Assembly: GCA_018830105.1 (NCBI GenBank)
Contig: JAHJTC010000016.1
Coordinates: 124,001 to 188,000, forward strand
From: Bacteroidota bacterium
Lineage (GTDB): Bacteria; Bacteroidota; Bacteroidia; Bacteroidales; F082
Direction: 5' to 3'
Length of the DNA: 64,000 nt
The notes beneath the pieces were generated by a model. The model was given only the letters and a program-made list of their open reading frames with translations, did no database searches and was not told where the DNA came from. The translations under genes and the position numbers were made by a program. Below are positions 8,130-15,957 of the stretch, piece by piece (position 1 is the first letter of the stretch; every line of letters begins with the position of its first letter).

Positions 8130-10154
8130 TTATTGCACAATCATTTTGCGGGTAACTTTATCAGCACCGGCTTCAACAGTGTAGAAATATACGCCTGTTG
8201 GCAGTTCGTTGGCGCTGATGGTCATGGTAAAACTTCCGGCTGCTTTGTAGCCATAATCTTTTACCAAAACTTTTTGTCCGGTGATATTGTAAACCTCCAG
8301 ATTAAGGTTGCTTCCCTGTTTCAGGCTAACCGTTACATTGGTTTCGTTGCTGAAAGGGTTGGGGAAGTTTTGGCTTACATCCATAGTGGCAACTTCGGCC
8401 AATTCCTGTGTACCAACAATGCAGAAATCTACTTCGGTAAACTTAAAGTCAGTGATGTATTTGTATTGTACAGCTACACCCGGATCTACATCCGGAGCTA
8501 CCGGCTGATAAGTCATCGGGATGGTATAGGCATCACCATCGTAGAACGACATTTGCGCTGCAGCAAAGAAAGTAGCATTCCACATTCCTTCAGAGAAAAG
8601 TGTTACGTTGGTAGGCGCATCAGCACCGTCAGCGCAGGTAAGGTCAGCAGTTCCCCATGCATTTGGGCGTAGCCCACGGATGAAGATATTCGGACGTGTA
8701 TTGTCTTCCTGATCTTCCAAATCGGTATCGAGCCAGCTCACAAATACAGTGCTGCGGTCGGGAGAAATGGTTGTCTGGATGCGGTTATCTTCAGTATAAT
8801 CTCCAGGCCATGTACCACGGAACTGGTTGAGGCCTCCAAGTTTGATTCCATACCAACTTGTTCCGCCATCGGTAGTGTAAATGTCATAAGCGGCAATTAT
8901 TTCGGGAATGCCAGTAGTAATTGCATAATCTGTTTCAGAAGAGGCTATACCGATCACAACCCCAATATGCAAGTTGCCATTGGCATCAACTGAGATATTG
9001 TGGTCGAAAGCAGTGGTATAAGGAATCTCTTCACGGGCAGGAAGTGGCTCTTCAAAAAACTCAGCGATCTGTTCATCACTGTACATTTCATATACAATAC
9101 CAGCCAATCCGTTTTCACCACCGAGTTGAATGCCCATTGGCTCACTCCATGTTGCACCGCCATCAGTGGTTTTCATAATAATAGGATAATATCCCGGCAC
9201 ACCACTCACGTAATCTACTGTTTCATTGTCACCAAGGAAAGAAATGTAACCGGTTTGGCCATCTTCGGCAAAAGCAACTTGTGTATGCGATGGGCGTGTG
9301 GTGGCTTCAACTACAGGAGCATCCAGCAATTCCTGCTCAAAAATAAAGTCGCCTTCGGCTTCGTCCCATTCGCCTTTGTTGAGGATCAAGGAACCTTGGT
9401 ATTCGACAGCACCGCTCGACCAGTCTTGATTTATATCTACAACCCAAACTTTACCGTCTTTAGTAATATCAAAGGCATCCGGAATATACTGATAGAAAGG
9501 ATCGGCTGAAGATTGCAGGTTTTTGGTTTTGATGGAAGGATCGCCCATATTCACAGCGCCAAAACTATATCCACCCCAGCTGTCAGTAGAATTTGAACCA
9601 TCGAGATTGGGCGTGAAGTACGACATCCAGGCATTGTTAGGATCGGTATTGCCTTCCGGATTCCAAACGCCATGGTTGGGATAGCGGGCAGCATCGGTAT
9701 AGTATTCGCCACCGGCATTGTTTTCGGCAATGTACATTTCGATCATGTTTTCCCAGGTGAGACCACCATCGAAAGAAACATCATAACCCAGGTCGCCACT
9801 GTATCCACCCGGATCCAGCTCGCCACCCATACGGTGGAAATTGGTTACCATATTCAATTCGGGCACAGCCCAAACGATAGATTTCTGTCCGCCACCATAA
9901 CCATAGCTGTATGCATTGGCTGAAGTACCAATATTGATGATGCTCACAATATCGGTGCTTTTTGTTGGAGGAACAACTGGCGTGTCGATTTCTTGGCTGG
10001 CCACAACGGTTGACGCTTTGGCTGGCTCAACACCTACCATCATTTTGTCGATGGCCTGATAATCAACTACCTCTTGCTTAAATTTGTAGGCATTCTGTGC
10101 TGTAGCCATCAGACCAAAACCCAGAACAAGACTGAGAAGTAATAATTTTTTCAT
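8130..10154 (-). CDS. T9SS-secreted Asp-box (BNR) protein, paralogue B
   Basis: This 674-residue protein starts at ATG 10154 (MKKLLLLSLVLGFGLMATAQ); an upstream in-frame GTG at 10178 is less likely. The signal peptide is followed by a propeller-type region with SFDGGLTW, TTDGGATW and TTDGGTSW. The C-terminal T9SS sorting domain is nearly identical, also at DNA level, to that of paralogue A. Overall it is most similar to paralogue C (same length, shared blocks throughout). Acidic, Gly-rich and Asn-rich composition suits an extracellular calcium-binding surface protein. The function is unknown. The small secreted gene at 7739 follows in the same transcript. Confidence 0.88.
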   Translation of the reverse strand: MKKLLLLSLVLGFGLMATAQNAYKFKQEVVDYQAIDKMMVGVEPAKASTVVASQEIDTPVVPPTKSTDIVSIINIGTSANAYSYGYGGGQKSIVWAVPELNMVTNFHRMGGELDPGGYSGDLGYDVSFDGGLTWENMIEMYIAENNAGGEYYTDAARYPNHGVWNPEGNTDPNNAWMSYFTPNLDGSNSTDSWGGYSFGAVNMGDPSIKTKNLQSSADPFYQYIPDAFDITKDGKVWVVDINQDWSSGAVEYQGSLILNKGEWDEAEGDFIFEQELLDAPVVEATTRPSHTQVAFAEDGQTGYISFLGDNETVDYVSGVPGYYPIIMKTTDGGATWSEPMGIQLGGENGLAGIVYEMYSDEQIAEFFEEPLPAREEIPYTTAFDHNISVDANGNLHIGVVIGIASSETDYAITTGIPEIIAAYDIYTTDGGTSWYGIKLGGLNQFRGTWPGDYTEDNRIQTTISPDRSTVFVSWLDTDLEDQEDNTRPNIFIRGLRPNAWGTADLTCADGADAPTNVTLFSEGMWNATFFAAAQMSFYDGDAYTIPMTYQPVAPDVDPGVAVQYKYITDFKFTEVDFCIVGTQELAEVATMDVSQNFPNPFSNETNVTVSLKQGSNLNLEVYNITGQKVLVKDYGYKAAGSFTMTISANELPTGVYFYTVEAGADKVTRKMIVQ

Positions 10155-10202
10155 AAGACATAAAATTTTAGTTAACACTCAAAAAAACTGTTTTTTGCGT
10201 CA

Positions 10203-10210
10203 CAAATATA
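10203..10210 (-). promoter_or_regulatory. -7 promoter element of paralogue B
   Basis: TATATTTG on the minus strand, about 50 bases before ATG 10154. Confidence 0.6.
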
Positions 10211-10230
10211 ATAGACTTTTGATATACACA

Positions 10231-10268
10231 CAAAAAAAAACCTGCCTGAAAATAAATTCAGGCAGGTA
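10231..10268 (-). terminator. Intrinsic terminator of paralogue C
   Basis: The 10-bp stem CCTGCCTGAA/TTCAGGCAGG (10241-10250, 10257-10266) is followed in the minus direction by a run of nine U residues. Confidence 0.9.
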
Positions 10269-10290
10269 AAACGTGTTAACTAAAAAAGTC

Positions 10291-12315
10291 TTATTGCACG
10301 ATCATCTTGCGGGTAACCTTGCTGTTAGCGGCTTCCACAGTGTAGAAATAAACACCAGTAGGCAGTTCGTCAGCACTAATTTGCATGGTGAAACTTCCGG
10401 CAGTTTTATAGCCATAAGCTTTGCTCATAACTTTTTGACCGGTGATATTGTATACTTCCAGCGTAACATCGCTTCCATTAGCCAGGCTAATGCGCACATT
10501 GGTTTCGTTACTGAAAGGATTAGGGAAGTTTTGGCTCACTTCAATTGCTGAAGCAGCAGCTATATCTTCTGTTCCTACAATACAAAAATCTGCTTCGGTA
10601 TAGCCAAAGTCGGTGATGTATTTGTACTGAACTGCAACTCCCGGATCAACATCAGGAGCAACAGGCTGATAGGTCATTGGGATGGTGTATTTGTTACCAT
10701 CATAGAGGGCTACCTGAGAAACAGCAGCAAATGTTGCATTCCACATACCTTCTGAAAATAAGGTTACATTGGTAGCTGCATTGGCTCCGTCGAAACAGGT
10801 AAGATCGGCGGTACCCCAGGCATTTGGACGGATACCACGTGCATAAATATTCGGACGGGTATTGTCTTCCTGATCTTCCAGGTCTGTATCCAACCAAGTT
10901 ACAAACATAGTGCTGCGGTCGGGTGAGGTAGTGATTTGAATACGGTTATCTTCGGTATAATCACCAGGCCATGTTCCACGGAACTGATTAAGGCTACCAA
11001 GTTTGATGGCATGCCAGGTTGTTCCACCATCAGTAGTGTAAAGATCATAGGCAGCAATAATTCCGGCAATACCTGTGCTGATTGAATAGTTTGTTTCGGA
11101 GGAAGCAATACCAATAACTACAGCAATGTGCAGGTTTCCGTTTTCGTCAACAGCTATATTTTGATCAAAAGCTGTGGTATAAGGAATTTCATCGCGTGCA
11201 GGAAGTGGTTCTTCAAAGAACTCGGCAATTTGCTCATCAGTAAACATTTCGTTCACGATGCCATTCAATCCATTAGGACCACCAAGTTGGATGCCTGTAG
11301 GCTCGCTCCAGGTATTTCCACCGTCTGTGGTTTTATAGATAATTGGGTACATTCCTGGGGCATCGCTAATGATGTCAGCAGTTTCATTGTCGCCCAGAAA
11401 AGAGATATAACCGGTTTGTCCGTCTTCGCTAAAGGCAATCTGTGGGTGAGAAGGACGTGTTGTTTCTTCAACAACTGGTGCATCAAGCAAAAACTGATCA
11501 AATACAAAATCACCGTCAGCTTCATCAAATTCTCCTCTGTTAACGATAATGCTTCCCTGATAGTCAACAGCTCCGCTTGACCAATCCTGATTTACATCAA
11601 CAACCCATACAACACCTTGTTTAGTAAGGTCGAATCCATCAGGGATATATTGATAAACAGGACTTTCTGAAGATTGCAGGTTTTTGGTTTTAATGCTTGG
11701 GTCGCCCATGTTCACAGCGCCAAAGCTATATCCACCCCAACTGTCAGTAGAGTTTGAACCATCAAGATTGGCAGCGTGATAAGCCATCCATGCGTTATTC
11801 ACATCAGTATTGCCTTCAGGATTGTAAACACCATGATTAGGATAACGGGCAGCATCGGTATAATATTCACCACCGGCATTATTTTCAGCAACATACATTT
11901 CGATCATGTTTGTCCAAGTGAGACCACCATCAAAAGAAACGTCATAACCTAAATCGCCAGAATATCCACCCGGATCAAGCTCTCCACCCATACGGTGAAA
12001 GTTTGTTACCATATTCAATTCAGGCACAGTCCATATAATAGATTTTTGTCCGCCACCATAACCGTAGCTATAAGCATTGGCTGATGTTCCAATATCGATA
12101 ATGCTAACGATATCGGTGTTTTTTGTTGGAGGAACTACAGGAGTTTCAATAGTTGTATTAGAGACAACGGAAGAAGCTTTTGTTGGTTCGATACCAATTT
12201 TTTGCTTCTGGATTGCCTGATATTCACGCACTGGCTGTTTGAATTTATAGGCTTGCTGTGCAGTGGCCATGAAACCCATTCCCAGTATCAAACTAAGAAG
12301 TACAATTTTTTTCAT
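10291..12315 (-). CDS. T9SS-secreted Asp-box (BNR) protein, paralogue C
   Basis: This 674-residue protein has the signal peptide MKKIVLLSLILGMGFMATAQ, Asp-box motifs SFDGGLTW, TTDGGNTW and TTDGGTTW, and a C-terminal T9SS sorting domain starting at QNFPNPFSNETN and ending KMIVQ. It aligns with paralogue B over its whole length with few gaps, so the pair is a fairly recent duplication. Its sorting domain is more diverged from A and B than theirs are from each other. It should be exported to the cell surface. It is flanked by its own promoter and terminator, so each cargo gene in this block can be expressed independently. Confidence 0.88.
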   Translation of the reverse strand: MKKIVLLSLILGMGFMATAQQAYKFKQPVREYQAIQKQKIGIEPTKASSVVSNTTIETPVVPPTKNTDIVSIIDIGTSANAYSYGYGGGQKSIIWTVPELNMVTNFHRMGGELDPGGYSGDLGYDVSFDGGLTWTNMIEMYVAENNAGGEYYTDAARYPNHGVYNPEGNTDVNNAWMAYHAANLDGSNSTDSWGGYSFGAVNMGDPSIKTKNLQSSESPVYQYIPDGFDLTKQGVVWVVDVNQDWSSGAVDYQGSIIVNRGEFDEADGDFVFDQFLLDAPVVEETTRPSHPQIAFSEDGQTGYISFLGDNETADIISDAPGMYPIIYKTTDGGNTWSEPTGIQLGGPNGLNGIVNEMFTDEQIAEFFEEPLPARDEIPYTTAFDQNIAVDENGNLHIAVVIGIASSETNYSISTGIAGIIAAYDLYTTDGGTTWHAIKLGSLNQFRGTWPGDYTEDNRIQITTSPDRSTMFVTWLDTDLEDQEDNTRPNIYARGIRPNAWGTADLTCFDGANAATNVTLFSEGMWNATFAAVSQVALYDGNKYTIPMTYQPVAPDVDPGVAVQYKYITDFGYTEADFCIVGTEDIAAASAIEVSQNFPNPFSNETNVRISLANGSDVTLEVYNITGQKVMSKAYGYKTAGSFTMQISADELPTGVYFYTVEAANSKVTRKMIVQ

Positions 12316-12358
12316 GTGTAAGTGTTTTGAAATTTAAAGTATTAGAAACTATTTTTTA

Positions 12359-12366
12359 CAAAGATA
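12359..12366 (-). promoter_or_regulatory. -7 promoter element of paralogue C
   Basis: TATCTTTG on the minus strand, about 44 bases before the start codon. Confidence 0.6.
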
Positions 12367-12880
12367 TCTGAGGCAGATTAACTTGTTCCGTGAATTGTGG
12401 CGAGCGGCTACTAATATAAAGTTTACGGCAGTCCGAAAGCCTTTATCACAGCGGAATAGCGGAGCTTCTAGGCGGGAAATGAAACAACTAAATAACTGGT
12501 TTGCTGCTTGATCCGAAGAAAAAATTGTTTAGGAATGACCGGTAAAATTTGGACGTACTGATCAGCATCACCGGTTCAATATGCATAACTGCTAAATTGT
12601 TCCGTATGCTATGCTTATCGCTTACGAATTTCCAGAAATGGGAAAGTGTTTTTGTATTTTATAAGAAGAGGTCACCGTCCATAATGACGGCTCTATGCCT
12701 TGATTGGTAAAGGTTTGATAAGTAAAACAGATTATTTTTCTGTGGTCTTTTCCAAAATTTGGAAAAAAAATCTCAAATATAGACAATGAAATTTAGCTTG
12801 ATATTCCAAAATATTGAAAGTCAGAGTTATACTATTTTGGCATATAGTTTGTTGATTTACGGCAACTTGTTTTGTTTGTT
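12367..12880. other. Intergenic region with no recognised gene
   Basis: About 500 bases without a convincing gene. Several short inverted repeats occur, for example TTTTCCAAAATTTGGAAAA near 12749-12768. No transposase fragment or RNA family was recognised. It ends in an orphan plus-strand terminator. Confidence 0.4.
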
Positions 12881-12891
12881 TTTCATAATTT

Positions 12892-12917
12892 GACCGCCCT
12901 CCCGGGCGGTTTTTTTT
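12892..12917 (+). terminator. Orphan plus-strand intrinsic terminator
   Basis: The stem ACCGCCC/GGGCGGT with loop TCCC is followed by eight T residues. No plus-strand gene lies within 700 bases upstream, so it may end a small RNA or be a relic. Confidence 0.75.
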
Positions 12918-12974
12918 GTGATGGTACAAAGTTTAGGTGAAATAACCTTTCCCAAACCTTCACATTCCTTCTCA

Positions 12975-13015
12975 CCGGGCCGAAGCCCCCAAATTTTGGG
13001 GGTATGGGGGCCGGG
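12975..13015. repeat. Half copy of the BIME-like repeat
   Basis: Right arm of the element at 113-270, here without the nested insertion, giving a cleaner palindrome (CCCCCAAATTTTGGGGG). The usual TTCTCACCGGGCC junction is kept. The left arm is missing; its place upstream is taken by the orphan terminator. Confidence 0.75.
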
Positions 13016-13098
13016 AGAATTAAACCACTCACCCAAACCCCAATCAAAAAAACTTGTAAACCATTTTTCAGGACGCAATATTTTAGCATATAAAATAA

Positions 13099-13128
13099 AA
13101 AAAGCCCTCACCAAAGTGAAGGCTTTTT
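13099..13128 (-). terminator. Terminator of the tRNA-Pro gene
   Basis: The stem AAAAAGCC-TTCAC/GTGAG-GGCTTTTT with loop TTTG, in the minus direction, directly follows the tRNA. Confidence 0.85.
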
Positions 13129-13129
13129 G

Positions 13130-13203
13130 TCGGAGCGGCCCGACTCGAACGGGCGACCGCTTGCACCCCATGCAAGAATGCTAGCCAACTGCACCACGCC
13201 CCG
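13130..13203 (-). tRNA. tRNA-Pro (anticodon GGG)
   Basis: On the minus strand the acceptor stem CGGGGCG pairs with CGCTCCG (one G-U pair). The anticodon stem CTTGC/GCAAG encloses the loop ATGGGGT, giving anticodon GGG. The T arm is GCCCG-TTCGAGT-CGGGC. The discriminator base is A and the CCA end is not encoded. A terminator follows at once. Confidence 0.93.
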
Positions 13204-13423
13204 ATTGCTTAAAGCGCTGCAAAATTAATACAATATCCACACCTGCGCAATAAATTTTCGTAGCTGTCAGCTAATCTGACAAAAAAACAGGCTTAACTGA
13301 ATCGCATCAATATCACCAATTATTATGGTCATTATGACATAATAAAATGTAAAAGCTGCTTCATTTGAGCAAATGGCACTATTTTCGCAAACTGAAAGTC
13401 AACAGAAATTAAAACATAAAATC

Positions 13424-14380
13424 ATGAGTAATCAGCCTGAAAAAATTGAATGTTTGATCATCGGATCAGGGCCTGCCGGATATACTGCGGCCATATATGC
13501 AGCACGAGCCGATTTAAAACCTGTGATGTATCTGGGCAGCCAGCCTGGTGGACAGCTGACCACAACTACTGAAGTAGAAAACTTCCCGGGATATCCGCAA
13601 GGAATCACCGGCCCCGAGATGATGGAAGAGTTAAAAACACAGGCCGAGCGCTTTGGCACCGAAACACGCTGGGGAATGATCACAGAGGTGGATACCAGCT
13701 CGCGTCCATTTCGGGTGATAGACGAGGATGGCAAGGAAATACTCGCCGAAACACTGATTATCTCTACCGGAGCAACGGCCAAATACCTCGGTCTGGAATC
13801 GGAGGAGCGTTTCAAAGGTGGTGGCGTTTCGGCTTGTGCTACCTGCGATGGCTTTTTCTATAAAGGCAAAGATGTTGCCGTTGTTGGTGGAGGCGATACC
13901 GCTGCCGAAGAGGCAACCTACCTGGCAAAACTTTGCAAAAAAGTTTACCTGATCGTGCGTCGCGACGAACTGCGGGCTTCCAAAGCCATGCAGAAGCGTG
14001 TGCTCAATACACCCAATATCGAAGTGCTTTGGAACCACAATACCAAAGAACTCTTCGGGGAAGAAAAAGGCTTTATGAAAGCCCTGAACGGAGCCGTGCT
14101 GATCAACAACATAACACATGAAGAAAGAACCATCGACATCGAAGGTTTCTTTGTGGCAATTGGCCATAAGCCCAATAGCGATCTTTTTAAAGGTGTTCTG
14201 GATATGGATGAAACAGGCTATATCATAACAAAATCAGATTCGACAGCAACCAATATCCCCGGCATTTTTGCCTGTGGCGATGTGCAGGATAAAATTTTCC
14301 GTCAGGCAGTAACGGCAGCCGGTACGGGCTGTATGGCAGCGCTTGAAGCAGAGAGATTCCTGGCTGCGCAAGAAGATTAG
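13424..14380 (+). CDS. trxB: Thioredoxin reductase (NADPH)
   Basis: This 318-residue cytoplasmic flavoprotein reduces thioredoxin with NADPH. The FAD-binding GSGPAGYTAA is near residue 12, the redox pair CATC lies in the middle, the NADPH loop VVGGGDTAAEEA follows it, and the C-terminal FAD motif is ACGDVQD. ATG 13424 is preferred over the upstream in-frame start at 13373 because the protein then begins just before the FAD motif, as usual for the family. The gene stands alone, with a strong terminator directly after it. Confidence 0.95.
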   Translation: MSNQPEKIECLIIGSGPAGYTAAIYAARADLKPVMYLGSQPGGQLTTTTEVENFPGYPQGITGPEMMEELKTQAERFGTETRWGMITEVDTSSRPFRVIDEDGKEILAETLIISTGATAKYLGLESEERFKGGGVSACATCDGFFYKGKDVAVVGGGDTAAEEATYLAKLCKKVYLIVRRDELRASKAMQKRVLNTPNIEVLWNHNTKELFGEEKGFMKALNGAVLINNITHEERTIDIEGFFVAIGHKPNSDLFKGVLDMDETGYIITKSDSTATNIPGIFACGDVQDKIFRQAVTAAGTGCMAALEAERFLAAQED

Positions 14381-14403
14381 CGTTGATTTGAAAAAGATAA
14401 CTG

Positions 14404-14438
14404 ACTGTGCGGAGCAACTCACCGCACAGTTTTTTTTG
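14404..14438 (+). terminator. Intrinsic terminator of trxB
   Basis: The stem ACTGTGCGG/CCGCACAGT (14404-14412, 14422-14430) is followed by eight T residues. Confidence 0.9.
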
Positions 14439-14481
14439 CGCTATTCGGGAGATGATAGCGCACTTTCCGAGCTTGTTACGG

Positions 14482-15648
14482 TCAGATGCGCTTGTGGCGT
14501 TGCGGTGTGGATTTGTTCTGATCGAAAAGGAATCTGAAAGTGCGGTGACGCTTTCCAAACTTAGCACCAACAGCTTCGTGTATAGCTCGCATCTTTGGGT
14601 TGAAATCGCCAACCCAGGACAATTCCACTTCTTTATAATGCTTAAAATCAGGGCTGTCCATCACTTGTTGCATCTGCCAGAATATGCCCGACTCCAATCC
14701 GAATCGCTGAAACTTGGGCTTAACACCCATTATTGTTATGCGTGCACGATCGATTTTTTTCTGACGTTTTTGCCAAAGGAAACGCAACTTATTGATCAGG
14801 TTCATCTTTCCATTCAGGGGTTTCAGCAGCTGATTCACATCCGGAAACATCACTAAAAAAGCGGCCGGCTCCTCATTGTGATAAACATACCAAATAAATG
14901 ACTCTTCGAGAAACGAACGCGCTTGCTCCATTTCACTCTTTATCGTGCTGATGTCCAGTGGCGTAAAATTTTCGTGGTGTTGCCAGGCTTCGTCATAGAT
15001 TGCCTTCAGATCGTGGATATACTGATCAGCCTTTTCCCATTCAAAATGCCGCCAATCGAAGCCGGGTTTTTTACGCACCCATTCGGCAATTTTCCAGAAT
15101 CGCTCCGGAAAAGGAACCGTTAGATCCAGGTGATTGGTCACCTGTTCAAAATATTCCTGAAAGCCGTATTTCCTGAAAAATCCTTCGTAATAGGAATGAT
15201 TGTAAGGCATCCCAAAGCTCGGATGGGTAAAGCCATCGACCAATAAGCCCCAAAAATTGTCGTTTTCGCCGAAATTTATCGGCCCATCCATTGCTTCCAT
15301 GCCTTTTTCGGCGAGCCAGCTGCGGCAGCGGTCGAAAAGCATAAAAGCAGCCTGCTCGTTGTTGATGCACTCGAAAAAACCCATACCGCCGGTAGGTTGT
15401 GCATAACCAAAAGCTTTTTTTCTGTTGATGAAGGCAGCAACCCTGCCGATCAAGGCGCCGTTGTCATCCTCCAAAAGCCAGCGTGCAGCTTCGCCTCGCT
15501 GGTAGAAACTGTTTTTTTGAGGATCGAAAATACCATCTACTACCGAATCAAGTGGGCAAACCCATACAGGATCGTCTTTGTAAATTTTTCTGGCAACATC
15601 AAGAAAAGCTTTTTTTTGCTGGCGTGTTTTTACTTCGGTAAGTTTCAT
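14482..15648 (-). CDS. GNAT-fold acyltransferase-like protein (YghO-type)
   Basis: This 388-residue soluble protein resembles the YghO-like branch of GNAT-related proteins that is widespread in Bacteroidota. Recognisable blocks are IGRVAAFINRKK and GMGFFECINN near residues 65-95, GPINFGENDNFWGLL near 120-135, and the late ITIMGVKPKFQRFGLESGIFW, where an acetyl-CoA-binding loop would be expected in a second GNAT domain. Substrate and pathway are unknown. It converges on trxB and has a good TAnnTTTG promoter upstream. The assignment to the fold is by resemblance only. Confidence 0.7.
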   Translation of the reverse strand: MKLTEVKTRQQKKAFLDVARKIYKDDPVWVCPLDSVVDGIFDPQKNSFYQRGEAARWLLEDDNGALIGRVAAFINRKKAFGYAQPTGGMGFFECINNEQAAFMLFDRCRSWLAEKGMEAMDGPINFGENDNFWGLLVDGFTHPSFGMPYNHSYYEGFFRKYGFQEYFEQVTNHLDLTVPFPERFWKIAEWVRKKPGFDWRHFEWEKADQYIHDLKAIYDEAWQHHENFTPLDISTIKSEMEQARSFLEESFIWYVYHNEEPAAFLVMFPDVNQLLKPLNGKMNLINKLRFLWQKRQKKIDRARITIMGVKPKFQRFGLESGIFWQMQQVMDSPDFKHYKEVELSWVGDFNPKMRAIHEAVGAKFGKRHRTFRFLFDQNKSTPQRHKRI

Positions 15649-15668
15649 GGGCTAAGGTTTTGACCTTA

Positions 15669-15676
15669 CAAAGGTA
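15669..15676 (-). promoter_or_regulatory. -7 promoter element of the 14482 gene
   Basis: TACCTTTG on the minus strand, about 21 bases before the start codon. Confidence 0.55.
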
Positions 15677-15729
15677 GTTTAAAATTCAAAAGCTTTTCGA
15701 TTTACCGTGCTACACAGCAGGTAAATGCC

Positions 15730-15906
15730 TTAAAGTAAATCAGGAAAGTTGACCTATATAATACAGGCGTTATTGCTCTGGTAGTCATTTAACCAAGCTT
15801 TTGGAGGTGTCTTTTTAGGCTTTTTATCTTGATTTCAAAAGCAAAGAGTTTGCCCGGCTGCGCTTCAAGATAATCAATCTCAGCTCCTGTATAATTTTCT
15901 CCAAAA
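15730..15906 (-). pseudogene. C-terminal remnant of a DUF4143/AAA-type ATPase
   Basis: Minus-strand translation from about 15906 gives GAEIDYLEAQPGKLFAFEIK. After a one-base frame change in an A-run it continues KPKKTPPKAWLNDYQ and, past a stop, ends NFPDLL. This matches the usual tail of DUF4143-containing AAA proteins (QEIDY-E-x-x-G-K-L-x-A-F-E-x-K, then a Lys-rich stretch and a final NF-x-x-LL). Only about 55 codons remain, with a frameshift and an internal stop, so it is a decayed gene fragment. The identification rests on pattern memory. Confidence 0.5.
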
Positions 15907-15937
15907 AAGGCCGGGAATTTGTTTCCGGCCTTTTCTG
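15902..15937 (-). terminator. Terminator of the sugar aminotransferase gene
   Basis: AAAAGGCCGGAAA pairs with TTCCCGGCCTTTT across a short loop, ending in a U-run in the minus direction. Confidence 0.85.
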
Positions 15938-15957
15938 AAAAATAAGTTTATCGCCTT

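Noticed and set aside
8133..9509. Long plus-strand frames of 169 and 179 codons inside paralogue B
   Set aside because: They are antisense shadows of a well-supported T9SS cargo gene with a clear signal peptide and sorting domain.
12857..13184. Frames of 68-104 codons on both strands near the tRNA
   Set aside because: They cover the BIME half copy and the tRNA-Pro gene, so they are not coding.
14407..14856. 149-codon plus-strand frame
   Set aside because: It runs antisense through the trxB terminator region and the well-supported GNAT-like gene.
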